Position numbers and translations under genes: made by a program. A stretch of DNA of 64,000 nt, from positions 87,161 through 151,160 of the forward strand of contig NZ_BSQG01000010.1 of the NCBI RefSeq assembly GCF_030268225.1, read 5' to 3'. This DNA comes from Nocardiopsis ansamitocini. GTDB lineage: Bacteria > Actinomycetota > Actinomycetes > Streptosporangiales > Streptosporangiaceae. Below, piece by piece: positions 20,044 to 29,106 of this stretch; the stretch's first letter is position 1; the number at the start of each line of letters is the position of its first letter. The notes beneath the pieces are model-generated. The model saw only the letters and a list, made by a program, of their open reading frames with translations. It was not told the DNA's origin and ran no database searches.

Positions 20044-21189
20044 CTACCATTCGGCGAATGAACCGTCGGCGTGGCTCCACATTGGGGAGCGCCAGCGGTG
20101 GCCGTGTTCGTCGGCGCGGCGCACGGCGGCCTCGTCGACGTCCACGCCCAGTCCGGGGGCGGTGGTGCGGTGGATGTGGCCGTCGGGGAAGTCGAAGGGG
20201 CGGGCGTCCACGACGTAGTCGAGGAGTTCGGCGTCGCGGTTGTAGTGGATGCCGATGCTCTGTTCCTGGATGAGGAAGTTGGGGGTAGCGAAGGCGACCT
20301 GGAGGCTGGCGGCGAGCGCGATGGGTCCCAGGGGGCAGTGCGGGGCGAGTTGGACGTCGTAGACCTCGGCCAGGGACGCGATGCGGCGCACCTCGGAGAT
20401 GCCGCCGGCGTGGGAGAGGTCGGGCTGGGCCACGGCGATCCCGGCCTGGAGCGCGGGGAGGAAGTCGGCGCGGGAGAACAGCCGCTCGCCGGTGGCGACG
20501 GGCACCGTCGTGGAGTCGGCGAGCCTGCCGAGCAGGTGGGTGTGCTCGGGCAGCAGCGGCTCCTCCACGAACATCGGGTGCAGCGGCTCCAGCAGGGGCA
20601 GTACGCGGCGCGCCGTGGCCGCGGTGAAGCGGCCGTGGAAGTCCACGGCGACGTCACGGTCGTCGCCCAGGGCCTCGCGGACCCGGGCCACGCGCTCCAC
20701 GACGCCGTCGAGTTCGCGCGGGGTCGCCGAGCGGCCCATGATCCCCGAGGCGTTCATCTTGACGGCGGTCAGCCCGGAGGCCACGCGTTGGGCGACGGCG
20801 TCGGCGAGTTGGGACGGGTCGTCGCCGCCGACCCAGCCGTAGACGCGCACCCTGTCGCGGACGGGGCCGCCGAGCAGTTCGTGGGTGGGCACGCCCAGGC
20901 GCTTGCCCGCGATGTCCCACAGCGCCTGGTCCAGGCCGGCGACCGCGCTGGAGAGCACGGGCCCGCCCCGGTAGAACCCGCCCTTGGTGAGGCGCTGCCA
21001 GTGGTGCTCGATGGGGGTGGGGTCCTCGCCCAGCAGCAGTTCGGCGAGTTCGTGCACGGCGGTGCGCACCGTCTCGGCGCGTCCCTCGACGACCGGCTCG
21101 CCCCAGCCCACGATCCCGTCGTCGGTCTCCACGCGGCAGAACAGCCACCGCGGGGCGACCAGGAACGTCTCGATGCGGGTGATCTTCAT
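20044..21189 (-). CDS. dgoD: D-galactonate dehydratase family protein (enolase superfamily)
   Basis: This is a 381-residue mandelate-racemase-group enolase. The DgoD-type catalytic set is visible: VDFHGRF (Asp and His), FVEEPLLPEH (Glu metal ligand), VATGERLFSR (Glu) and LAPHCPLGPIALAA (catalytic His). It dehydrates a sugar acid to a 2-keto-3-deoxy acid. Galactonate is the likeliest substrate, but related aldonates are possible. Its ATG at 21189 overlaps the GntR gene's stop (ATGA), which shows coupling. Confidence 0.9.
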   Translation of the reverse strand: MKITRIETFLVAPRWLFCRVETDDGIVGWGEPVVEGRAETVRTAVHELAELLLGEDPTPIEHHWQRLTKGGFYRGGPVLSSAVAGLDQALWDIAGKRLGVPTHELLGGPVRDRVRVYGWVGGDDPSQLADAVAQRVASGLTAVKMNASGIMGRSATPRELDGVVERVARVREALGDDRDVAVDFHGRFTAATARRVLPLLEPLHPMFVEEPLLPEHTHLLGRLADSTTVPVATGERLFSRADFLPALQAGIAVAQPDLSHAGGISEVRRIASLAEVYDVQLAPHCPLGPIALAASLQVAFATPNFLIQEQSIGIHYNRDAELLDYVVDARPFDFPDGHIHRTTAPGLGVDVDEAAVRRADEHGHRWRSPMWSHADGSFAEW

Positions 21190-21926
21190 GCGGTGGACCC
21201 TCGTTCGTGGTCGTCGTGGGCGCGCCGGTTCATGGCGGTCGCGCGGCGCAGGTCGGTCTCGGCCTTGTCCAGCAGGGCGCGCATCGCCGCTTCGGCGGCG
21301 CCGGGGTCGCCGGCGGCCACCGCCTCGGTGACGGCGCTGTGGCTGGGCACCGGGTCGTCGTGGACGGCTCCGTGGACGAGGCGGTCGCGTTCGGACAGCC
21401 CCGCGGCGAAGAAGACGTCGGTGCGGGTGAACATCTCGTTGTGGGTGGCGGCGAGCATGGCGCGGTGCCAGGCGAGGTCGGCCGCGGTCTCCTCCTCGGC
21501 GGTGCCCCGCACCGACGCGGCGATGCGGTCGATGGCGGCGCGCAGCACCACCACGTCCTCGTCGGTGCGGCGCTGGGCGGCCAGGCGGGCGGCGGCGGGT
21601 TCGATGGCGGCGCGCAGTTCGGCCAGGTCGCGGAAGAAGGTGTCGGCGGCGCCCGCCGCGACCTGCCAGCTGACCACGTCGGGGTCGAGGAGGTTCCACT
21701 GCGCGCGGGGCCGCACGAACGTGCCCTTCTTCTGCCGGGAGTCCACGAGTCCCTTGGCCGCCAGGACCTTGATGGCCTCGCGGATGGCGGTCAGGCTCAG
21801 GTCGAGCTCGGTGCTGAGGGCACCGAGGTCGATGGTGTCGCCTTCCCGAAGCTCGCCCGCCAGGACACGTGTGCCCAGCAGCCGCACCGTCTGGCCGTGT
21901 ACTCCCCGACCCACATAGGCCGCCAT
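21186..21926 (-). CDS. GntR-family regulator with FCD domain
   Basis: This is a 246-residue regulator. A winged helix at about 10-75 (LDLSLTAIREAIKVLAAKGLV, RQKKGTFVRPR) is followed by a helical FCD effector domain with the metal-site pattern DLAWHRAML and later HSAV. FCD regulators of this subgroup often sense sugar acids such as galactonate. It is embedded in the operon, 35 bp after the SDR, and is the obvious local repressor. A candidate operator is the AT-rich palindrome upstream of the first operon gene. Confidence 0.92.
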   Translation of the reverse strand: MAAYVGRGVHGQTVRLLGTRVLAGELREGDTIDLGALSTELDLSLTAIREAIKVLAAKGLVDSRQKKGTFVRPRAQWNLLDPDVVSWQVAAGAADTFFRDLAELRAAIEPAAARLAAQRRTDEDVVVLRAAIDRIAASVRGTAEEETAADLAWHRAMLAATHNEMFTRTDVFFAAGLSERDRLVHGAVHDDPVPSHSAVTEAVAAGDPGAAEAAMRALLDKAETDLRRATAMNRRAHDDHERGSTA

Positions 21927-21961
21927 CGTGTTCTCCGTTCTCCCCGTCGCGGCCGTCCCCG

Positions 21962-22732
21962 TCAGGACGACGCCTTGTAGATGCTCCACCCTCCGTCGAC
22001 CGGAATGCTCGCCCCGGTGACGTAGGACGCCTCGGCCGAGGCGAGGAAGGCGACGACGGCGGCCACCTCCTCGGGGTCGCCCAGTCGTCCGGCGGCGGTC
22101 TGGGCCGCGCTTTGGCGCCGGTCCTCCTCGCTGACCCCGTCCCAAGCCGCGGTGCGGATGGGTCCGGGCAGGACGCAGTTGACCCGCAGGCCGGGCCCGT
22201 ACTCCACGGCCAGTTGGCGGGTCAGTGCGGTCAGCCCGCCCTTGGTGGTGGCGTAGGCGGGGCGCCCGGGCAGGCCGAACCAGGCGTGCACGGAGGAGGT
22301 GATGACGATGCTGCCGCGCTGGTCGAGCAGGTCGTCCAGGCAGGCGCGCACGCCCAGGAACGTTCCGGTGAGGTTGACGGAGAGCTGGCGCTGCCAGGAC
22401 TCCAGGGCCGTTTCGTGGGCGGGGGCGATCTCGACGGTGTAGGCGTTGGAGACCAGGGTGCCCACGGGGCCGAAGGCGTGCGCGGCTTCGGTGACGCGCG
22501 CCCACCCGGACTCGTCGGAGACGTCGGCGTGCACCGCGACCGCGCGGCCCCCCGCCGAGCGGATCCGCTCGGCGGTCGCGGCGACGTGCGGGGAGACGTC
22601 GGCCAGCACCACGGGGGCGCCGTCGGCGGCGAAGCGGTGCGCGACGGCCGCGCCGATCCCCTGGGCGGCGCCGGTGACCACGGCGACCGCGCCGTTGTCC
22701 TGCTGGTCCTGCATGGTGGGCTTCCTCGTCAT
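21962..22732 (-). CDS. Short-chain dehydrogenase/reductase
   Basis: This is a 256-residue classical SDR. It has TGAAQGIG for cofactor binding, SNAYTVE near the NNAG position, Ser in ITSSVH, the YATTK catalytic pair, and a C-terminal VTGASIPVDGGW. The Asp in LADVS after strand 2 favours NAD. The start ATG 22732 overlaps the upstream stop by four bases; an internal ATG at 22714 is possible. In this operon it is a candidate aldose 1-dehydrogenase forming the lactone for the SMP-30 enzyme. Confidence 0.92.
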   Translation of the reverse strand: MTRKPTMQDQQDNGAVAVVTGAAQGIGAAVAHRFAADGAPVVLADVSPHVAATAERIRSAGGRAVAVHADVSDESGWARVTEAAHAFGPVGTLVSNAYTVEIAPAHETALESWQRQLSVNLTGTFLGVRACLDDLLDQRGSIVITSSVHAWFGLPGRPAYATTKGGLTALTRQLAVEYGPGLRVNCVLPGPIRTAAWDGVSEEDRRQSAAQTAAGRLGDPEEVAAVVAFLASAEASYVTGASIPVDGGWSIYKASS

Positions 22733-23970
22733 CGCTGGTCGGTGGGTCCTTGGGGCGCGGGGGTGAATTCCACGGCGGCGTCGGGCGTGCCGCGTGGGAC
22801 CGGGGTGTCGAAGCGCAGCGGCAGTCCGGGCAGGGCGGTGCCGAGCCGCACTCGGGGACGGCCGTCTGCCGGGCGGCAGTGCAGCGTCCCGCGGGTGAAG
22901 GCGGTGAAGGCTCCCGACAGGCGGGTCCCGTCGGGCGTGGAGGACAGGCGCGGCGGCTCGCTCCAGAAGCCGTCGGGGGTCACGTCGGTGACGGCGGCGG
23001 TCCCGGAACCGAATCCGGCGTCGATGGTCAGGGTGGTGGAGTCTCCGGGGGCGAGGTCGGTGAGCGGGCCCAGGGCCTCGCACTCCACGATCCGGTCGGC
23101 GGGGAACAGTCCGCCCAGGTGCTCCAGGGGGTGTTCGGGCGGGTACTCCAACCACACCTCGGCCCGCGACCCCTGGTCGGGGTAGGGGGCGCCCTCTACG
23201 ACGTCGAAGCGCTGGGTCATGGTCCCCGCGGCTCCCACGCAGGCCAGCCAGCCGGTCGCGGCGGGGAACCCGGCCTTGCCGATGACGTCCTGGGCGGGCA
23301 CGCGCAGGACGCCGGGGTGGGACTGCTCGACCCGCGGGTTGGCGTCGCCCGCCACGAGCGGGACGACCGCCGAGGGGTCCGCGGAGTCGGCGGTGCCCAC
23401 GTAGACGCCCTGGGCACTCGCGTGGCCGACGGGTTCGGCGCCGAGCTGGGTGACGTTCCACAGCGCCCAGCGGCGCGGGGTGTCGGAGGTGTTGTGGGCG
23501 GTGAGCTCCAGCCGGTAGCCGCTGCGGCCGGGGGCCAGGGTCAGGCGACGGCGCAGCCGCAGCCCGGTCCTGGGGTCGTCGCCGCTGGTGAGGGTGAGGG
23601 TGACCGCGCCGTCGGCCCCTGTCGCGACGGCGCGGTCGTACTCCCCGGAGTCCAGCACCGGGTCGGGTGGGCCGGCCCACTCGTGGGGGCCGTCCCACCC
23701 TTGGGGCGCGGGCCAGGTCTTGTCGCCCCCGAAGTTGCGCCAGGCGCTCATGGGGCCGCTGGTCGGCGCGGGCCGCTCCCCGTCCACCGGGTGCAGGTCG
23801 GCGCCCAGCAGACGGGGGTTGCGGTACAGGAACTCCGTTCCCCGGTGGAGCGCGGAGAGCAGCCGCCCGCCCAGCGCGGGCACCACACCCAGGCGCAGCA
23901 CCCCGTTGTCCAGGTACACCACCTCGTAGGGTCCGGTGGTGTCGTGCTCGACGCGGACGGCGCCGCTCAC
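22729..23970 (-). CDS. Aldose-epimerase-fold (galactose mutarotase-like) protein
   Basis: This is a 413-residue protein starting at GTG 23970, overlapping the upstream gene in a GTGA junction. The start region (VVYLDNGVLRLGVVPALGGRLLSALHRG) and the later LELTAHNTSDTPRRWALWNVTQ are typical of mutarotase-like beta-sandwich proteins, including the DUF4380 group. The classical galM catalytic residues are not obvious. It may interconvert anomers of the imported sugar or bind it. Fold class is likely; activity is uncertain. Confidence 0.75.
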   Translation of the reverse strand: MSGAVRVEHDTTGPYEVVYLDNGVLRLGVVPALGGRLLSALHRGTEFLYRNPRLLGADLHPVDGERPAPTSGPMSAWRNFGGDKTWPAPQGWDGPHEWAGPPDPVLDSGEYDRAVATGADGAVTLTLTSGDDPRTGLRLRRRLTLAPGRSGYRLELTAHNTSDTPRRWALWNVTQLGAEPVGHASAQGVYVGTADSADPSAVVPLVAGDANPRVEQSHPGVLRVPAQDVIGKAGFPAATGWLACVGAAGTMTQRFDVVEGAPYPDQGSRAEVWLEYPPEHPLEHLGGLFPADRIVECEALGPLTDLAPGDSTTLTIDAGFGSGTAAVTDVTPDGFWSEPPRLSSTPDGTRLSGAFTAFTRGTLHCRPADGRPRVRLGTALPGLPLRFDTPVPRGTPDAAVEFTPAPQGPTDQR

Positions 23971-25052
23971 CGGTCGTCCTCGTCGACCAGGACGACCTTG
24001 CCGCGGCTGACGCCGGCGGCCAGCCGGTAGGCGGCGTCGGCGTCGGCGAGGCCGAAGCGGTCGGAGACGACCTTCTGCGGGCTGAGGCCCCAGCGCACCA
24101 GGTTGGTGGCGAGCTCGGCCATGGTGGGCAGCGACGTCACCCAGGAGGCGTAGAGGGTGAGCTGCTTGTGCAGCAGGGTGTCCGACACCTCCGTCTCCAG
24201 GGTGCCGCCCTCGCCGACCAGTGAGACGCGTCCCCACTCGGCGGCGTTGTCCAGGACGGTGGTGCGGCCGGGGCGCGAGCCCGAGCAGTCGATGGCGGTG
24301 GCCGCGCCGCGCCCGCCGGTGGCCGCGGCGATGGCGTCGGCGGCCTCGTCGGGGCCGGCGAGGGTGTCGAAGACGTCGAGTCCGGCGGCCCACTCGCGGC
24401 GCTGGGCGGAGGGCTCCACGCCGATGACGCGGGCCGCGCCCATGCCGCGCCCGATCATCCCGGCCGCCAGCCCCACGGGGCCCAGGCCCACGACGAGCAG
24501 GTCGCCGTCGCCGTTGACGCCGATGCGGCGCAGCCCCTCGTAGGCGGTGCCGAAGCCGCAGGCGATCAGCGCGCCGTCGACGTGGGTGAGCGCGTCGGGC
24601 AGCGGCACGCAGGTGGCCTCGTCGGCGAGGAGGTACTGGGCGTGGCCGCCGTCGCGCTGCCAGCCGTAGGCGGCGCGCTGGGCGCCGGTGCAGCTGATCA
24701 TGAAGCCGCGGCGGCAGTTGTCGCACACCCCGCATCCGGCGATGTGGTAGACGATGACGCGGTCGCCGGTGCCGAACTTGCGGCAGCCGGGCCCGGACCG
24801 GACGACGGTGCCCGAGGGTTCGTGCCCGGCGACGACGCCGCGGTAGGCGGGGCCGTCGATGCCGCGGTGGGTCTTGTGCTCGTGGTAGATGAACCCGATG
24901 TCGCTGCCGCAGATGCCCGACGCGCCCACCTTGAGCAGGAGCTGGCCGGGGCCGGGCTCGGGTACGTCGAGGTCGCGCACCACCGCCGTGGAGTCGCCCG
25001 GCAGGTAGACGCCGCGCATGGTGTGGGGTCGGTCCCCGCTGGTCGTGGTCAT
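23967..25052 (-). CDS. Zinc-dependent alcohol/polyol dehydrogenase (MDR)
   Basis: This is a 361-residue medium-chain dehydrogenase. The catalytic zinc motif is SGICGSD and GHEPSGTVV, the structural zinc site is CGVCDNCRRGFMISC, and the nucleotide fold starts VVGLGPVGLAAG. It has the full two-zinc layout of sorbitol/threonine-type dehydrogenases. Within the operon it may oxidise the sugar or a derived polyol or sugar acid. The start ATG 25052 is 18 bp after the permease stop. Confidence 0.9.
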   Translation of the reverse strand: MTTTSGDRPHTMRGVYLPGDSTAVVRDLDVPEPGPGQLLLKVGASGICGSDIGFIYHEHKTHRGIDGPAYRGVVAGHEPSGTVVRSGPGCRKFGTGDRVIVYHIAGCGVCDNCRRGFMISCTGAQRAAYGWQRDGGHAQYLLADEATCVPLPDALTHVDGALIACGFGTAYEGLRRIGVNGDGDLLVVGLGPVGLAAGMIGRGMGAARVIGVEPSAQRREWAAGLDVFDTLAGPDEAADAIAAATGGRGAATAIDCSGSRPGRTTVLDNAAEWGRVSLVGEGGTLETEVSDTLLHKQLTLYASWVTSLPTMAELATNLVRWGLSPQKVVSDRFGLADADAAYRLAAGVSRGKVVLVDEDDR

Positions 25053-25070
25053 TGTCGCCGTCCCCTTCCC

Positions 25071-26081
25071 CTAGACGAGCCTGGTGGCCGCGTTGCGGCG
25101 GCTGATGATGACGTTGACCAGGACGGCGGCGACGATGATGAGGCCGCGCACGACGTCCTGGAAGAACGAGTTGACGCCCAGCAGGACCAGGCCGTTGCTG
25201 ATCACGGTGATGAAGACGACGCCGAGGAGGGTGCCCAGCAGCGAGCCCCGTCCGCCGGCCAGGGCGGTGCCGCCGATGACGACGGCGGCGATCACGTCGA
25301 ACTCCAGGCCGGCTGCCGCGCCGCCGTTGCCCGAGCCCAGGCGGGCGGCCAGGAGCACGCCGGTGATGGCGGCCAGCAGGCCGGTGGTGGCGAACAGCAG
25401 CACGCGGACGCGGTTGACGTTGAGCCCGGCCAGGCGGGCGGCCGCGGCGTTGCCGCCGATGGCGAAGACGGTGCGGCCGTAGGCGGTGTACTTGGCGAGG
25501 TAGGCGAAGACGCCGAACAGCACCAGCATCACGATCGCCGCGGTGGGGATGCCCAGGATCGAGCCGCCCAGGACGTCGAAGACGGCGCTCTCGGGCAGCG
25601 GCACCGGCAGGGCGTCGGTCATGTACAGGGCCAGACCGCCCAGCACGCTCCACAGCCCCAGGGTGGCGATGAAGGAGGGGACGTTGAAGCGGGCGCGCAG
25701 CCAGCCCGCCAGGGCGCCCCACGCGAAGCCGAGGGCCAGGGTGAGGACGATGGCGCCGCCCACCCCCAGGCCCCATTCGGCCGATCCCTTGGCCACGATG
25801 ACCGAGGCGAAGGCCACGGCCGGGCCGATGCTGATGTCGATCTCGCCGGAGATGATGACCAGGGTGACGCCCCAGGCGGCGATGCCGATCATCGCGGCGT
25901 TGCGCAGCAGGCCGAGTTGGTTGTCGACGCTGAGGAAGCCACCGGCGGTGGAGCCCAGGACGATGTAGAGCAGGACGATCGCGGCGAGCAGCCCGATCTC
26001 GTTGAGGCGGTGGCCGTACCGGGCGAGGAAGCCCGAGGAGGCGGTGTTCGCCGGTGGCGTGGGTGCGGTGGTGGTTGTCAT
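25071..26081 (-). CDS. Sugar ABC transporter permease (RbsC type)
   Basis: This is a 336-residue permease with eight to ten membrane segments. It has the ribose-class landmarks AWGVTLVIISGEIDISIGPAV and GRTVFAIGGNAAAARLAGL, the latter being the EAA-like loop that contacts the ATPase. ATG 26081 has GGCGAGGAA upstream and lies 15 bp after the ATPase stop. A single permease gene is normal for this class, which works as a homodimer. Confidence 0.93.
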   Translation of the reverse strand: MTTTTAPTPPANTASSGFLARYGHRLNEIGLLAAIVLLYIVLGSTAGGFLSVDNQLGLLRNAAMIGIAAWGVTLVIISGEIDISIGPAVAFASVIVAKGSAEWGLGVGGAIVLTLALGFAWGALAGWLRARFNVPSFIATLGLWSVLGGLALYMTDALPVPLPESAVFDVLGGSILGIPTAAIVMLVLFGVFAYLAKYTAYGRTVFAIGGNAAAARLAGLNVNRVRVLLFATTGLLAAITGVLLAARLGSGNGGAAAGLEFDVIAAVVIGGTALAGGRGSLLGTLLGVVFITVISNGLVLLGVNSFFQDVVRGLIIVAAVLVNVIISRRNAATRLV

Positions 26082-26095
26082 TGGTTCCTCGCCGG

Positions 26096-27598
26096 TCACG
26101 CCGCCATCGCGGCGGCCATGATGGTGTCCAGGGTGATGTCGGCGCCGGTGAACTCGCCCGCGAGCCGACCGGCTCGCATGGTGAGGACCCGGTCGCAGAC
26201 CAGGGGCAGTTCCTCCAGCTCGCTGGAGACGAACAGCACGGCCGCGCCTTCGGCGGCGAGTTCGCGCACGATGCGGTAGATCTGCGCCTTGGCCTCGACG
26301 TCGACGCCGCGGGTGGGCTCGTCGAGGAGCAGGATGCGGCTCTGCGCGTGCAGCCAGCGGCCGATGACGGCCTTCTGCTGGTTGCCGCCGCTGAGGTTGA
26401 CGATGGGGGTGTCGGGGCGGGCGGTCTTGATGGACAGCCGTTCGATCAGGCCGCGGCCGATGCCGTCGACCCGGGCGGGGCTGACGGTCCCGGCGGTGGA
26501 CGCGCCCTTGAACCAGGTGAGCACCATGTTCTCCGAGACGCCCAGGAGCGGGACGACCCCTTCCCCCTTGCGGTCCTCGGGGGTGATGCCCACGCCGAGG
26601 CGCTTCATCACGGCGGGGGTGGGACGGGTGACGCGTTGGCCGTCGACGGTGATGCTGCCGGCGCCGGCGGGCAGGAACCCGCTGATGGCGCGCAGGAGTT
26701 CGGTGCGTCCCGACCCCATGAGGCCGCCCAGCCCCAGGACCTCGCCCCGGTAGAGGTCGAAGGAGACGTCCTCCAGTTTGGGCGGGACCGACAGCCCGCG
26801 CACCGACAGCAGCGGCGTGGCCGAACGGTCCACGTCGGCCTCGGTGCGCTCGGGCACCTCGTCGGCGGCCTCGCCCAGCATCAGGGAGACGATGCGGGCG
26901 GTGGTGGCCCCGGCGACGTCGGTGGTCTCCACGACCGCGCCGTCGCGCATGACGGTGACGGTGTCGGCCACGCGGCGGATCTCGTCGAGGCGGTGGCTGA
27001 CGTAGATGACGCCGACGCCGCGCCCCGCGATGCGGGTGACCGCCGCCAGGACGATGTCGGCCTCGCCGGCGGCCAGGGCGCTGGTGGGCTCGTCGAGGAT
27101 GAGCAGGCGCGGTCGGGCCCGGAACGCGCGGGCGATCTCGACGAGCTGCTGGCGGGCCAGCGGCAGGTCGGCGACGATCGCGTCGGGGTCGATGTCCAGG
27201 CCGAGCTCGGCGAAGACCTCGCGGGCCTCGGCGCGCATCCGGGGGTAGTCCACGCGTCCGGCGGTGCGCGGCCACACGCCCAGGAACAGGTTCTCGGCGG
27301 CGGAGATCTGCGGGACCAGGCTCAGTTCCTGGTAGACGGTGCCCACGCCCAGTTCGGTGGCGCGGCGCACCCCGCCGTCGCCCAGGGGTGAGCCGCCGAC
27401 CTCCACGGTTCCGCTGTCGGGGGTCTCCACGCCCGACAGCAGCCGGATCAGGGTGGACTTGCCGGCGCCGTTGCGGCCCAGCAGGGCGCGGACCTCTCCG
27501 GCGCGGACCTCGAAGTCGGCCGCGTCCAGGGCGCGCACGCCCGGGTAGGTCTTGGTCGCCCGCCGCGTCGCGGCCACGACCGGTCGGTCATCGCTCAT
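26096..27598 (-). CDS. Sugar ABC transporter ATP-binding protein (RbsA/MglA type)
   Basis: This is a 500-residue protein with two fused nucleotide-binding domains. The first has Walker A GRNGAGKST, signature LPLARQQLVEIARA and Walker B LLILDEPTS. The second has degenerate Walker A GLMGSGRTE, signature LSGGNQQKAVIGRWL and Walker B LLLDEPTRG. A degenerate second Walker A is usual in this family. It energises the neighbouring permease. Confidence 0.95.
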   Translation of the reverse strand: MSDDRPVVAATRRATKTYPGVRALDAADFEVRAGEVRALLGRNGAGKSTLIRLLSGVETPDSGTVEVGGSPLGDGGVRRATELGVGTVYQELSLVPQISAAENLFLGVWPRTAGRVDYPRMRAEAREVFAELGLDIDPDAIVADLPLARQQLVEIARAFRARPRLLILDEPTSALAAGEADIVLAAVTRIAGRGVGVIYVSHRLDEIRRVADTVTVMRDGAVVETTDVAGATTARIVSLMLGEAADEVPERTEADVDRSATPLLSVRGLSVPPKLEDVSFDLYRGEVLGLGGLMGSGRTELLRAISGFLPAGAGSITVDGQRVTRPTPAVMKRLGVGITPEDRKGEGVVPLLGVSENMVLTWFKGASTAGTVSPARVDGIGRGLIERLSIKTARPDTPIVNLSGGNQQKAVIGRWLHAQSRILLLDEPTRGVDVEAKAQIYRIVRELAAEGAAVLFVSSELEELPLVCDRVLTMRAGRLAGEFTGADITLDTIMAAAMAA

Positions 27599-27652
27599 GG
27601 GGACTCCGTAGCTGAAAGGACGGTGGGACGGGGCTGGTGTGCGGGCCCGGGG

Positions 27653-28639
27653 TTACGGGATGCCGTCGGGGTGGGTGTCGAGCCACTCCTGGGCCTGCTC
27701 GCCGGTGCTGTAGAGCTCGATGGGCGCGTCGACGACGAACTCCTCGGGCTCGCGGCCGGCGATGACGTCCTCGGCGATGCCCGCGGCCATGCGACCCACG
27801 GTGATCCCGGAGATGTCGACGTTGGCCTTGAGGATGGTGTTGTCGACGAGGGCGCGGGCGGCGTCGGTGGACATGTCGCTGCCGAAGACGACGACCTGGC
27901 CGGACTTGCCGCCGCCGCGCACCGCGCGGACCGCGCCCATGGTGGCGCCGCCGGCCTCGCCGTAGAAGGCGTCGAGGTCGGGGTGGGCGGTGAGCAGGCG
28001 CTCGCCGACGTCGACGGCCTCGTCGATGGTGGCGCCCTGCTGGTTGGCGACGATCTCGGCGTCGGGCAGCTCGGCGAACAGCGCCTCCTCGAAGCCTTCG
28101 CGGCGCTGCTTGCAGACCTCGGCGAACTCGCAGTTGAGGACGGCGATCTTGGGGGCGTCCACGCCCTCGGCGGCGAAGTGCTCGGCGGCGGCGGCGCCCA
28201 GGAGGCGGCCGAACTCGTGCGGGTCGCCCAGGATGTAGGCGGTGACGTACTCCCGGGCCGCTTCGTCCTCGATGCACGTGTTGTAGCAGATCACGGGGAT
28301 GCCGCTCTCGTGGGCGAGGCGCACCGCGGGGATGGAGGCGGTGGCCGAGACCGGCGAGAGGACGAGGGCGTCGACCTTGGCGGAGCTGGCGGTGTCGACG
28401 AACGTGCTCTCCTCGGAGGCGTCGCCCTGGGCGTTGAGCTCCAGCAGTTGCAGGCTGCGGCCGGACTCGTCGGCCTGGTCCTGCATCCCCTTGCGGACTC
28501 CGGCGTAGTAGCCCTGGGCGTCCATGTAGACGACGCCGATGCGTCCGTCCTCACCGAGCTTGGCGTCGCAGCCCGCGATCAGTACCGCGCACATGGCCGC
28601 CGCGAGCGCGGCGACGGCGCGCCGCGAACGTGTCCCCAT
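27653..28639 (-). CDS. Sugar-binding lipoprotein of ABC transporter
   Basis: This is a 328-residue periplasmic-binding-protein-like family member (type 1, ribose/galactose class). ATG 28639 was chosen for its near-perfect AAGGAGG site. A twin-arginine-like start (TRSRRAVAALAAA) leads to the lipobox LIAGC, so it is a membrane-anchored lipoprotein. The two lobes follow, with IGVVYMDAQGYYAGVRKGM, LVLSPVSATASIPAV and FYGEAGGATMGAVRA. It is the first gene of the operon and defines the imported sugar. Confidence 0.93.
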   Translation of the reverse strand: MGTRSRRAVAALAAAMCAVLIAGCDAKLGEDGRIGVVYMDAQGYYAGVRKGMQDQADESGRSLQLLELNAQGDASEESTFVDTASSAKVDALVLSPVSATASIPAVRLAHESGIPVICYNTCIEDEAAREYVTAYILGDPHEFGRLLGAAAAEHFAAEGVDAPKIAVLNCEFAEVCKQRREGFEEALFAELPDAEIVANQQGATIDEAVDVGERLLTAHPDLDAFYGEAGGATMGAVRAVRGGGKSGQVVVFGSDMSTDAARALVDNTILKANVDISGITVGRMAAGIAEDVIAGREPEEFVVDAPIELYSTGEQAQEWLDTHPDGIP

Positions 28640-29012
28640 CGAACCTCCTTGACCCGTGCCGACCGGCTGACCTGTGCGGACGACCTCGATGACTGACAGA
28701 GAGCATGCCACTGTGATGCGCGTTACGTCAATATTAAATACTAATTAATGAATTAATACGACGATTGGCGGCAGGCTGCAGCCCCGCACGACCACCCCGG
28801 CGGAGATCGCAGCGCATTGGTCACACCTTTGCCCCGGCCGGCCGGACGGGCCGGCGCGGGGAGCAGCGTCCACCAGGGGCGCCGCCGACCACCCTCGGGC
28901 CGCCCACTGAGCACTCGCGAATGGCTCGACCCGCCATCGGATGATCCAAACGGCGCTACGCGAAGGGCAGACCGAGGATGACGGAGGGCACGACCAGCAG
29001 GTTCCGCACTTC
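28640..29012. promoter_or_regulatory. Divergent intergenic region with AT-rich palindromic operator
   Basis: This 373-bp gap separates the sugar operon from the TetR/exporter genes. At 28744-28757 it holds ATTAATGAATTAAT, two copies of the self-complementary ATTAAT separated by two bases. It lies within a markedly AT-rich block (about 28728-28760), about 105 bp upstream of the binding-protein ATG. It is a good candidate operator for the operon's GntR regulator. No ORF in the gap looks real. Confidence 0.5.
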
Positions 29013-29042
29013 TAGTACATTTGTACTTGTACTTATGTACTA
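29013..29042. promoter_or_regulatory. TetR-type operator palindrome
   Basis: TAGTACAT at 29013-29020 is inverted as ATGTACTA at 29035-29042, and further GTAC cores lie between. It sits 17 bp before the leader ORF and about 60 bp before the TetR start. It is the expected autoregulatory site of the adjacent TetR protein, overlapping or just downstream of the promoter. Confidence 0.6.
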
Positions 29043-29058
29043 ACTCAAAGGAGCAAGA

Positions 29059-29106
29059 ATGGTGTTCCCGATCTCCGGTCGGCCGGCATGCGGGGAACAC
29101 CCGTGA
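29059..29106 (+). CDS. Possible 15-codon leader peptide before the TetR gene
   Basis: A strong ribosome site, AAAGGAG, at 29048-29054 is followed by ATG 29059. This opens a 15-codon frame (MVFPISGRPACGEHP) whose TGA overlaps GTG 29103 in the TetR frame as GTGA. Thus the best ribosome site of the operon serves this tiny ORF, and TetR translation may be coupled to it. Alternatively the TetR start is ATG 29088 and the small ORF is incidental. Confidence 0.4.
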   Translation: MVFPISGRPACGEHP

